A DNA stretch of 38,822 bases from CAZJDM01 sp964544765 (lineage in GTDB: Bacteria; Bdellovibrionota_B; Oligoflexia; CAYFLR01). Below the pieces are notes generated by a model. The model saw nothing but the letters and a program-made list of their open reading frames with translations. It was not told the DNA's origin and did no database searches. How positions within the stretch are numbered: the stretch's first letter is position 1; every line of letters begins with the position of its first letter. Of the stretch, positions 27,133 through 35,106 are shown in pieces. The stretch spans positions 1 to 38,822 of the forward strand of contig CAZJDM010000023.1 of the NCBI GenBank assembly GCA_964544765.1. The letters run 5' to 3'. Made by a program: the position numbers and the translations under genes.

Positions 27133-28059
27133 ATGATAATAAAGTTACTAATAAAAAGACTGGCAGTATTAATTCCAACGGTTTTAGGGGTGGTTACTAT
27201 AGTCTTTTTTTTGATTAGATTGGTTCCGGGTGATCCAGTTGATTATATGTTTAAGGATGTATCGGGGGTTATTGATAAACAAAAGTTAAGAGTTCATTAC
27301 TCTTTGGATAAGCCTTTGTGGCAGCAATATTTGATTTATTTGAAAAATCTATCTTGTTTAGATTTCGGGTCATCAATAAAAGACAAAAATAAAAAGGTTT
27401 TTAACACTATAATAAAACGTTTTCCGGCAACGTTAGAGTTAGCTATTGCCTCAATATTGGTTGCTTTATTTGTGTCTATTCCTATTGGTATTTTAGCTGC
27501 TGTAAAAAAACATACTGCTTTAGATCATGGATCTATGGTTATAGCTTTATTGGGAGTTTCAATACCTAATTTTTGGTTGGGTCCCCTTTTAATTATCTTT
27601 TTCTCTATTAAATTGGGATGGTTCCCGGTATCAGAAAGACAAGGATTTTTATCCATTGTTTTACCGGCGCTAACATTGGGAACATCTTTGGCGGCAATAT
27701 TATCACGTATGGTAAGAGGCAAGTTAATTGAGGTTTTAGGCGAAGACTATATTGTAACTGCCATTGCTAAGGGTTTGAGTCCTTTTTTTATTTTATTTAA
27801 GCATGCCTTTAGAAATGCCTTGATCCCGGTAGTTACTTTATTAGGTTTACAATTTGGGACTTTATTAACGGGTTCAGTTATTACTGAGCGAATATTTGAC
27901 TGGCCAGGTATTGGAACCTTGCTTATTGAATCGATTGAATCTAGGGATATCTATATGGTTCAGGGATGCGTGTTATTTATTTCATTAGTGTATGTTTTAG
28001 TTAATTTAGGAACCGATATTACCTATAGTATATTAGATCCAAGAATTCGTTATAAGTAG
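27133..28059 (+). CDS. ABC transporter permease, DppB/OppB type
   Basis: A 308-residue inner-membrane permease with about six helices. It shows the N-terminal IIKLLIKRLAVLIPTVLGV, RLVPGDPVDYMF, the IASILVALFVSIPIGILAA helix and the EAA-type loop near GEDYIVTAIAKGLSPFFILFKHAFRNALIPV, which docks onto the ATPase. The closing segment FDWPGIGTLLIESIESRDIYMVQG and the tail DPRIRYK are standard for DppB proteins. Its ribosome site is inside a hairpin. The second permease gene follows after 21 bp. Confidence 0.92.
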   Translation: MIIKLLIKRLAVLIPTVLGVVTIVFFLIRLVPGDPVDYMFKDVSGVIDKQKLRVHYSLDKPLWQQYLIYLKNLSCLDFGSSIKDKNKKVFNTIIKRFPATLELAIASILVALFVSIPIGILAAVKKHTALDHGSMVIALLGVSIPNFWLGPLLIIFFSIKLGWFPVSERQGFLSIVLPALTLGTSLAAILSRMVRGKLIEVLGEDYIVTAIAKGLSPFFILFKHAFRNALIPVVTLLGLQFGTLLTGSVITERIFDWPGIGTLLIESIESRDIYMVQGCVLFISLVYVLVNLGTDITYSILDPRIRYK

Positions 28060-28080
28060 GATCTTAAAGTAGTATCTTAT

Positions 28081-28920
28081 GTGATAAGTAGTCTCTTTAT
28101 GTGGTTTTATAATAATAAATTAGCTTTTATTGGTGCGATTATTATTTCTATAATTGCGGTGGTTAGCCTTTTTGCGCCAGTGTTTGCTCCCACTGATCCC
28201 ACTGAAATACAAATAAAAGATAAATTGTGTCAACCCAGTAAAACACATTGGTTAGGTTGTGATCATGAAGGAGTCAATGTTCTTAGTAAAATGATTTATG
28301 GGGGGCGGGTTTCTTTATATGTATCTATTATTACAGTGTTTTTTTCCTTAATTCTGGGTGGGTTGATAGGTTTAATTTCGGGATATTGGGGTGGAAAATT
28401 AGATTTATTTTTTATGAGAATTTGCGATATATTTCTAGCTTTTCCAGGTATTTTGTTAGCAATAGCGATTGCTGGGATGTTGGGTCCTAGTGTTCATAAC
28501 ACTATAATTGCATTGGTTATAACAGGATGGGTTGGCTTTGCTAGGCTTATTAGAGGGGAGGTTCTTTATGTAAAGGAAAGGGAATATGTATCTTCAGCTC
28601 ATGCGATTGGCGCAAGTAATTTATATATAATATTTGTTTATATACTTCCTTGTATAATTGCTCCCATTGTAGTTCAAACTACATTTGCTTTAGCTGGAGT
28701 AATTATAGCTGAATCTTCTTTAAGTTTTTTAGGATTGGGAACTCCTATTGATACTCCTTCGTGGGGAAAGATGTTAGATGATGGACGGGGGTTTTTATTT
28801 GAAGCTCCTAGGTTAACCATAATTCCTGGGTTAGGAATTATGACCCTGGTTATGGGATTCAATTTTATTGGAGATGCTCTAAGAGATTATTTTGATCCAA
28901 AATCAAGAAAACATAATTAA
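28081..28920 (+). CDS. ABC transporter permease, DppC/OppC type
   Basis: A 279-residue permease pairing with the upstream one. It contains the N-terminal NNKLAFIGAIIISIIAVVSLFAPVFAP typical of OppC_N, the sequence HWLGCDHEGVNVLSKMIYGGRVSLYV, the EAA-type loop VKEREYVSSAHAIGASNLYIIFVYILPCI, SLSFLGLGTPIDTPSWGKMLDDGR, and the closing NFIGDALRDYFDPKSRK. The GTG start at 28081 is chosen; an ATG at 28099 is possible, and neither has a strong ribosome site. No ATP-binding subunit gene follows: the next gene is convergent, its stop touching this stop. Confidence 0.92.
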   Translation: MISSLFMWFYNNKLAFIGAIIISIIAVVSLFAPVFAPTDPTEIQIKDKLCQPSKTHWLGCDHEGVNVLSKMIYGGRVSLYVSIITVFFSLILGGLIGLISGYWGGKLDLFFMRICDIFLAFPGILLAIAIAGMLGPSVHNTIIALVITGWVGFARLIRGEVLYVKEREYVSSAHAIGASNLYIIFVYILPCIIAPIVVQTTFALAGVIIAESSLSFLGLGTPIDTPSWGKMLDDGRGFLFEAPRLTIIPGLGIMTLVMGFNFIGDALRDYFDPKSRKHN

Positions 28921-31347
28921 TTAAACAACTTTTAAAATATCTTCTGGTCCTTTCGAAACTATTTTTTGTTTTTTGTTATTTACAAGATTAACAATATCCT
29001 GGGCAACTTGTAATATTTCTCTGGCAATATTTACATCTTTTCCTTCTAATAATGATAAAGCGACCAGAATAGGCTCATACATAATAGCGTAGTTGGGTTT
29101 TTGTATGAGGGTTTGTAACTTTTTGGTGTAACCGTTACTAGACGCTAATATTATAAAATCAATTATGGTGGTGGAAGGTTGAGTGGTAACTGTTTTTAAT
29201 GAAAGTATTTCATCAGCTATGATAAAGGCTTCGTTCCATTGGTTTAACTTTCCTAATTCAAGAGCTATCAACATTTTATAGAAAGGGCTATCTGGTTTAA
29301 TTTTTAAAGCCTGTCTGAAAGCTTGTAAGGCAGAGTTATAGTCCTCCATAAAGTCATAAAAGACACCCAGTCTAGCGGAGGTAGAGTCATTTGATGGACA
29401 TAAGCCCAATGCTGTTTTATAGGCGTTTTCTGCTTCTTTAAGTCGTTTGGGATTAGCCGCATATAAATCTCCTAGTCTACACCAGGCTATAGGACGGTTG
29501 TGCGGATCCAATAAAACAACTTCGCGATAAAGTTTTTCTGCGTTGCTTATTAATCCTAACTTAGTATATAGATCTCCTAATTTTCCAATGAATACTACTT
29601 TATTGATCGATTGATTTTCTTTTGCCTTTTTAAGAAGCTCTATGGCTTCTTCTGTTCTTTTCGTTTGATCGAGTAAGTTTACCATTTGGTATAGAGCGTA
29701 ACCGTTGAGTGGTGATATATCTATTGATTTGCGATATGTACTTTCAGCTTCTTTATATCGTAGCGTTTTGAGATATAAATCTCCCAAATGATCAAGCGCT
29801 TCGGTTGAGTCTTTTTTGATTTGTAAACATTTATTATAAGCATTTTCTGCGTTTTCTTCTTGGTCCGCTCTATAATATAAATGTCCAATTTCCAGGTATG
29901 CTTCGTATCTGTTTGGATTAATCGAGATAATTTTATTTAATAACTCAATAGATAAATGTTCTTTTCCTGGCTTTTCCTTTAATTCTGTTACCCGTTCAAA
30001 TAGTTCGTTTACTTGGTCTGATGGATTCTCGGAAGTTAGATTACTGTATATTGAGAAATGATCATTTTTATGAGGTTGATTGTTATTATCATTAGAAATA
30101 TTGCCTTTTCTATTAGTGGCTCTATTTGTTTTTATTAAGGCTTGTTTAAATTTCCAAGATTGATCCATAAATAGATGTGAATCGAACTTACTGGCTTCTT
30201 CAGCGAATTTACTGGTTGTAGTTAACTTAGTTTTTCCATAAAAAGCAGACATGAAATTAATTATGGCTTTGGTTCGATTTGAAGATAGGCCTTTACGTTT
30301 TATTAGGTGATATATATTATCCATACGATTAGATAATTCATAACTTTTTTTCCGACTTTTTTCTCTAACGATTGATACCTCACCACGGTTTACCAATCTG
30401 TTAAGAATAGAGCTGGTTTTGTTGATATCAACTCGAGCCGTAATAGCAACATCTCTAGCTGTAGCAGGGTCCCATATATTTGCTAGTACAGAGATAATTT
30501 TTCTTTCCAATGGGGGGAGTTTTTCAAGATTGTTCTTGAAATGAGTTGTATTTTCATCAAGAAGTCTGGTAAAATCGTTGATAAGAGAAGGAAACGAAGC
30601 ATTGTCTGATAGGGATGAGAAGGTGGTGATATGTCTAAGTGTTCCTCCTGTAAGGATTCTAATGGGACGAGCTTTTTCAATGTCAATATTATTACCTGTT
30701 TCAAAGGACCATATTTTTTTACAATCAAAATCACTTAATGGGGGTAGGTAATGACAATTGAACGTACTATATATCTCTTTATTACGATCAAAATTATTGG
30801 TGGATGTTCCTATTAGTTTAATTTTGGGTTCATTTCTTAATGTATGATTGATTAGTTTTATACTATTATTTGATAATTGTTCTTCAAAAAGGGTGTTTAG
30901 ATTTTCAATAATAATTAGTAGTTGTTTTTCTTGTTCATTAGCAAAGTTAATTAATTGTGTAAGGGCCAAATTATGTAATTGTATTTCTTCTTTTTCTTTT
31001 GAAATTGACTTAAAGGCTTCGTACCATCTTTCATCATTTGTTTGTTCAAATAATTTTAATAGAGTTTCTAGCCAGATTTCGCCAACGGTTGCAATGGTAT
31101 AATTCTCCTCATTAAACATTATGCTATACCATTTCTTATTCAACTCAGGGTTTTTTTTCATTTCAATGGCTAAGCGTAGTGTGAGGGTGGTTTTTCCAGA
31201 ACCATTATCTCCAGTTAAAAGGACATGTTGACTTTTATTAATATAGTCTACGATAGTATTAAGGTCGTCCTGTCTAACTACAAAGGTTTTTAATAGATCC
31301 TTTTCAGATAGAAATCCAGGATTGTGTTTCATTCTAGTAATAAACAT
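28921..31347 (-). CDS. P-loop ATPase with winged helix and TPR array
   Basis: An 808-residue cytosolic protein. The ATPase domain has Walker A GDNGSGKT at 46-53 and a Walker-B-like LLIIIENLN near 143-151, then a GTSTNN sensor-like segment. A winged-helix region follows at about 275-350 (LPPLERKIISVLANIWDPATARDVA, then VDINKTSSILNRLVNRGEV). TPR-type helical repeats fill about 430-745 (several ALDHLGDLYLK- and AENAYKTALGL-like units). This layout resembles STAND-type ATPase regulators such as MalT, but without a C-terminal LuxR helix-turn-helix. GAGGA precedes the ATG. A near-consensus promoter lies about 165 bp upstream. A signalling or defence role is inference only. Confidence 0.75.
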   Translation of the reverse strand: MFITRMKHNPGFLSEKDLLKTFVVRQDDLNTIVDYINKSQHVLLTGDNGSGKTTLTLRLAIEMKKNPELNKKWYSIMFNEENYTIATVGEIWLETLLKLFEQTNDERWYEAFKSISKEKEEIQLHNLALTQLINFANEQEKQLLIIIENLNTLFEEQLSNNSIKLINHTLRNEPKIKLIGTSTNNFDRNKEIYSTFNCHYLPPLSDFDCKKIWSFETGNNIDIEKARPIRILTGGTLRHITTFSSLSDNASFPSLINDFTRLLDENTTHFKNNLEKLPPLERKIISVLANIWDPATARDVAITARVDINKTSSILNRLVNRGEVSIVREKSRKKSYELSNRMDNIYHLIKRKGLSSNRTKAIINFMSAFYGKTKLTTTSKFAEEASKFDSHLFMDQSWKFKQALIKTNRATNRKGNISNDNNNQPHKNDHFSIYSNLTSENPSDQVNELFERVTELKEKPGKEHLSIELLNKIISINPNRYEAYLEIGHLYYRADQEENAENAYNKCLQIKKDSTEALDHLGDLYLKTLRYKEAESTYRKSIDISPLNGYALYQMVNLLDQTKRTEEAIELLKKAKENQSINKVVFIGKLGDLYTKLGLISNAEKLYREVVLLDPHNRPIAWCRLGDLYAANPKRLKEAENAYKTALGLCPSNDSTSARLGVFYDFMEDYNSALQAFRQALKIKPDSPFYKMLIALELGKLNQWNEAFIIADEILSLKTVTTQPSTTIIDFIILASSNGYTKKLQTLIQKPNYAIMYEPILVALSLLEGKDVNIAREILQVAQDIVNLVNNKKQKIVSKGPEDILKVV

Positions 31348-31397
31348 TAGAACGTCCTCTTGAATAGTTTTTCGATTTAGGTAATCATCTTCTACGT

Positions 31398-31448
31398 GGA
31401 GACAAAGGGACCAAGAGATAGGGAGATGAGGAAGCAGGGAGATAATGA
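31398..31448 (+). repeat. Purine-rich tract in the 5' leader of the TPR-ATPase gene
   Basis: About 50 nt of almost pure purine with GGGAGA, GGACC and AGAGATAGGGAGATGAGG words. On the transcribed minus strand it is a pyrimidine-rich leader with TCTCCC words. It resembles intergenic simple-repeat debris rather than a gene. Confidence 0.6.
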
Positions 31449-31520
31449 TATTATCTAAAATTAGCTCAGCTTCAAATTGAAAATCTTTTGATTATTTTGC
31501 TTGTAATATATCTTTCTTTT

Positions 31521-31549
31521 ATGATATAAAAAAGGATTACACTTGTCAA
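31521..31549 (-). promoter_or_regulatory. Sigma-70-type promoter of the TPR-ATPase gene
   Basis: On the minus strand TTGACA (31549-31544), a 17-bp spacer, then TATCAT (31526-31521). The -35 is perfect and the -10 matches four of six. Transcription should begin near 31514 and give a leader of about 165 nt before the ATG at 31347. Confidence 0.7.
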
Positions 31550-31587
31550 TATAGTCGAAAAATCTCGTTGAGATAGAACAACGTAGC

Positions 31588-32196
31588 TTACCGTTTCGAG
31601 GTTAATTTAAATGTATTAAAGTATAAATTAATATCATTTTTGAAGTTCCATGGTAGATCTGAAGTGTTTTTCCAGAAAGAAACAATTTCTATTATTTTAT
31701 CTTCGTTTATGTGTTTTTCATCTAACATTAGTTTTAATAATTTTAGGCTTGACCATACTTCTATATCGAATTCTTTAGCCAGCATGACTAAATCTTTGTC
31801 ATCTGAAACGATTGGTAAGTTTAATATTTTTGCTGTGGCGATTGCATCGCAATCAACTGGTCCTGGAGGTAATTTACCTTTTTCTTTTGATTCGGACCCT
31901 CCTTCAAAGTCAAAGGACTGTGCAGCGTTCCATACAAAGTCATAAAGATGTTCAATTTCTTTTTTTTGTTTATTACTTCTTGTGATCTTTTTTCTTCTGT
32001 TTTTTTTAAATTCTTCTTGTTTGGCCCAATAAAATTTAGTTTTTAACCGTGAGCTTTTATAATACTCACCTTCAAATCCATCAATAATGTAAAGGCAATA
32101 TCTATTACAGCCAAATACTATTTCGAGCAGTGGTTTTATGCTTTGGGCAAGTCTAAAATATGTATTGGAATCAACTAATATTTTACTCTGGGTCAT
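31588..32196 (-). CDS. PIN-domain ribonuclease, putative toxin
   Basis: A 202-residue protein. The PIN fold is suggested by the N-terminal ILVDSNTYFRLA with its first Asp, the central GPVDCDAIATAKILNLPIVSDDKDL with several acidic residues, and the following VMLAKEFDIEVWSS strand-helix pattern of PIN toxins. Between them is a basic segment (KKNRRKKITRSNKQKKE) of about 70 residues that is longer than in the shortest PIN toxins. PIN toxins cleave RNA with Mg2+ or Mn2+. It overlaps the upstream XRE-ImmA/IrrE gene by 14 bp, with a GGGGAG ribosome site inside that gene. The pair reads as a toxin-antitoxin operon. Confidence 0.72.
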   Translation of the reverse strand: MTQSKILVDSNTYFRLAQSIKPLLEIVFGCNRYCLYIIDGFEGEYYKSSRLKTKFYWAKQEEFKKNRRKKITRSNKQKKEIEHLYDFVWNAAQSFDFEGGSESKEKGKLPPGPVDCDAIATAKILNLPIVSDDKDLVMLAKEFDIEVWSSLKLLKLMLDEKHINEDKIIEIVSFWKNTSDLPWNFKNDINLYFNTFKLTSKR

Positions 32197-33325
32197 CTTC
32201 AGTTAATACTCCCCAAATCTCATGTGCGTCGGAAACTGAAATATCTAATATATCTGCAACAAACTTAGGAGTCATTACTTGGTTTGATCTGAGAAAAGAT
32301 TTTAAAATATCAAAAAAATCAGATTGAAATATATCTTTGCAAATTTTTAAATAGTCTTCAATTGTGGGGACTGCTTTTTTAAATAGTGATTCGCTAACAG
32401 AGTTAAATTTTTTATTAAACTTTGAAGTGCCTTTGTAAATTATCCGATCATCCTCAAGATCTAAAGATTCTAGATTGTTCATTTTAGCATATTTTTCAAT
32501 TTCTTTATATATTGTAATAGGTGATATAATGCGCTTTTCAGCAATTTTATTGATGTGTTTAACTCTTTCCCAAGGGTTAGAGATTTTAATGAGTTCTGAA
32601 TAAGTATTCTTTGATTCTTCAGCTGAAAAAAGCAATGCTCCAGCGAAACTGTCTGCAAACATTTCACCTTCATCAGGCTTTAAATAAGGTGCTTTGGCGT
32701 GTCCGAGTTCATGAGCCATCCAAAATAGAAAATCAAATAACTTTGAATCTAGGTTAATAAAAACCCAATTAGTATTTGAATCCGGTAATAGCGCATGAGT
32801 TCCCTGTTTTTTACTTTTACCCCATAGAACAGGTATTAGAATTGTATGAAGCTCTTTGAAGTAACCAATAAGGTCTTTGAATTCTATTATACCGTTATCT
32901 GGATTAATTTCATTACGAATATTACCTGTTACTTTTTGGATATATTCATAATCTAAGCTGGGGTTAGATAGAATTGGAGGAACACTCATAGTATCAATAG
33001 AGACAAATGGAATCAACTTTTCTAGTAGAGTTGATCTATACTCAAGTTGGGTTTTTTCAGTGTTAGTAATTTTATAGTTACCGCTACTTCTAAAAGCAAC
33101 GTGATTTATTCCTATTGCATCTTTTATAACTAATTTATTAAACTCTAAACCTAAAAATTTTGCCAATTTATATAAATGATTGGGTCTTGGAAATTTTTCA
33201 GGTTTTAACCATGAAGAAACCGACGCTTTTGAGACGCCAATGTACTCAGCTATTGATTGTTGAGAAACGCCTTTATGCATCATTATTTCTTCAATTAAAT
33301 TAAGGTTTAGCCGATTTTTATTCAT
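32183..33325 (-). CDS. XRE-family regulator fused to ImmA/IrrE-type metalloprotease domain (antitoxin candidate)
   Basis: The N-terminal ~65 residues form a helix-turn-helix (SQQSIAEYIGVSKASVSSWL). A zinc metalloprotease-like domain follows, with the HELGH motif about residues 205-209 and a downstream EMFADSFAGALLF segment that supplies the third ligand, as in ImmA/IrrE (M78) proteins. About 381 residues from the ATG at 33325; an ATG at 33340 is also possible but lacks a ribosome site. It overlaps the PIN gene by 14 bp. COG2856-type XRE-protease proteins are known partners of toxins. A perfect inverted repeat just upstream suggests autorepression. Confidence 0.82.
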   Translation of the reverse strand: MNKNRLNLNLIEEIMMHKGVSQQSIAEYIGVSKASVSSWLKPEKFPRPNHLYKLAKFLGLEFNKLVIKDAIGINHVAFRSSGNYKITNTEKTQLEYRSTLLEKLIPFVSIDTMSVPPILSNPSLDYEYIQKVTGNIRNEINPDNGIIEFKDLIGYFKELHTILIPVLWGKSKKQGTHALLPDSNTNWVFINLDSKLFDFLFWMAHELGHAKAPYLKPDEGEMFADSFAGALLFSAEESKNTYSELIKISNPWERVKHINKIAEKRIISPITIYKEIEKYAKMNNLESLDLEDDRIIYKGTSKFNKKFNSVSESLFKKAVPTIEDYLKICKDIFQSDFFDILKSFLRSNQVMTPKFVADILDISVSDAHEIWGVLTEDDPE

Positions 33326-33343
33326 AATACACCATACCATTGC

Positions 33344-33371
33344 AGTGAACTAAAATCAACTTTAGTTCACT
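33344..33371 (-). promoter_or_regulatory. Inverted-repeat operator of the XRE-ImmA/IrrE-PIN operon
   Basis: AGTGAACTAAA (33344-33354) and TTTAGTTCACT (33361-33371) form a perfect 11-bp inverted repeat with a 6-bp spacer. It lies between the ATG and minus-strand -10-like boxes TATAGT (33384-33379) and TATAAT (33390-33385). This placement is typical of autorepressor sites in toxin-antitoxin operons. Confidence 0.75.
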
Positions 33372-33483
33372 TTTGTCTACTATAATTATATTCGGTAATG
33401 CAAGAGAAAACTTAACTGTTTTACAATTAATCATTATAATCAAGATGTTATGTTTTGAAGGTCCGAGTCGAATCATCAGAACT

Positions 33484-33503
33484 GTTACCCATGTTGGGTT
33501 AAC
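33484..33503. repeat. Short inverted repeat in the intergenic region before the serine hydrolase
   Basis: GTTACCCA (33484-33491) pairs with TGGGTTAAC (33495-33503) with one bulged A. The flanking 292-bp gap (33341-33632) is otherwise AT-rich, with the toxin-antitoxin operator at its left end and four tandem AAAAT units (33607-33626) just before the hydrolase start. The role of the hairpin is unclear. Confidence 0.4.
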
Positions 33504-33632
33504 TATTTGTAATAATTATAGATTCTTTTATGCATGGTAAAAAATATGTTGATTTACCGAAAAACATAGCATATTTCCTAATAAAAGTTTAAGAAGATAT
33601 GTTTTAAAAATAAAATAAAATAAAATATTAAA

Positions 33633-35087
33633 ATGAATGTTTCTGAAATAATACCTGAATTACTTAAAGAGAATAATGTTCCGGGCTTAGCAATTACTGT
33701 AGTAAAGAATTACGAAACCCTTATATCAAAGGGCTTTGGGTATAGAGATATTGCCAATAACAAAAAAGTAGATAGAGATACTATATTTCCAATATGTTCT
33801 CTAACCAAGGCTTTTACTGCTCTTTCTTTAGGAGTTCTTGTAGATAAAAAGAAACTAGATTGGGAAGATCATATTAAAGATTTTCTACCTGAAGTCAAGT
33901 TGTACGATGAGTTTGCTTCTAAACAATTAAACGTTGTTGATATCCTTTCTCATAGAAGTGGTCTCCCAAGGCATGATTTTTCCTGGTATGGTTCTAAATT
34001 GACGACTGAAGAGATGATTAAAAGATTACCATATTTAAGACCTAACCGGGAATTTAGGGTGGTTGCGCAGTATCAAAATCTAATGTTTATGATAGCGGGC
34101 TTATTGATTGAAAGACTTTCCAATCAATCGTTAGATGAATTTATGAAAGAAAATATCTTTGAACCTTTAGAAATGAAATCGGTTAATACTTCAATTGAAG
34201 TTAATCAAAGGCAAACTAACATAGCCTTACCTTATGAGGTAAATAAAAATAATAAATGTGAACAAGTGCCTTTTCGAAGTGCTCATGCTGTGAAAGGAGC
34301 TGGTTTTATTAACGCATCAATAAATGATATGAGCAAATGGATAATATTAAACTTGAATAAAGGGAAATATAAGAAGCGTAGAGTTATTTCTGAACAAAGC
34401 TTAAATATCATACACCAAACAGTAATACCGATTTCTTCTGTGGATGAATTATTTTTTATAAATATGTTAGAATTTTCATTGCATTCTTTTGCTTTGGGCT
34501 GGCATGTTTGTTCATACAGGGGATATAAGTTATTTCAACACTCAGGTAGTATTGATGGTTTTCAAACGTATATTTCATTGGTTCCCTCTAAAAATCTAGG
34601 CATTGTAGTTTTATCAAACAGAGGGGTAAATCCTCTTCCATTCGCGATTACTTATAGTTTAATCGATGATTATCTAGGGTTAAAACCCATTAATTGGCCA
34701 AATAAATTTCAGATAGCTTTAGATAATTATAAGTCTAGACAGAATAGTGATATCAAATCAGAAAAATTCAAAAATATAATTTCAAGACATGGACATGGTT
34801 ATAAAGGAAATGAAACATTAGTAAACAATCTTGCATCCTTCACAGGTAGGTATAACAATCTAGGATATGGCCAAATTTATATTGAAAAAAAAGATGACAA
34901 GCTAATGTTTAAATTTAATACCTTTGAAGGGGAATTAAATTATATTGATTCTGATAATTTTTTTATAGATCATCCATTTCTTGGTAAAAAAACGTTTTGC
35001 TTTTTTCGAGATAAAGATGGGATTGTTAATAAACTCGCTGTAAATCTGGAGACAAGAGTTGACGATATTTGTTTTGAGCAACAATAG
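33633..35087 (+). CDS. Serine beta-lactamase-like hydrolase (class C/AmpC-like fold)
   Basis: A 484-residue member of the beta-lactamase/transpeptidase-like family (PF00144). The nucleophile motif SLTK has Ser56 and Lys59; the second motif is YQN with Tyr147 and Asn149; the third is HSG with His303, in place of KTG, as in many esterase or D-aminopeptidase members. There is no signal peptide, so it is probably cytosolic; a C-terminal beta domain (about 400-484) follows. It has no obvious Shine-Dalgarno; the start follows an AAAAT-repeat tract. Family members act as esterases, peptidases or amidases; the substrate here cannot be told. It has no operon partner. Confidence 0.82.
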   Translation: MNVSEIIPELLKENNVPGLAITVVKNYETLISKGFGYRDIANNKKVDRDTIFPICSLTKAFTALSLGVLVDKKKLDWEDHIKDFLPEVKLYDEFASKQLNVVDILSHRSGLPRHDFSWYGSKLTTEEMIKRLPYLRPNREFRVVAQYQNLMFMIAGLLIERLSNQSLDEFMKENIFEPLEMKSVNTSIEVNQRQTNIALPYEVNKNNKCEQVPFRSAHAVKGAGFINASINDMSKWIILNLNKGKYKKRRVISEQSLNIIHQTVIPISSVDELFFINMLEFSLHSFALGWHVCSYRGYKLFQHSGSIDGFQTYISLVPSKNLGIVVLSNRGVNPLPFAITYSLIDDYLGLKPINWPNKFQIALDNYKSRQNSDIKSEKFKNIISRHGHGYKGNETLVNNLASFTGRYNNLGYGQIYIEKKDDKLMFKFNTFEGELNYIDSDNFFIDHPFLGKKTFCFFRDKDGIVNKLAVNLETRVDDICFEQQ

Positions 35088-35106
35088 TGAAATAATAAAA
35101 TAGAAA

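Noticed and set aside
33440..33510. Possible tRNA-like TTCGAATC-type sequence and hairpin in the hydrolase upstream region
   Set aside because: The short stem and GTCCGAGTCGAATC words do not fold into a cloverleaf with acceptor stem and anticodon arm.
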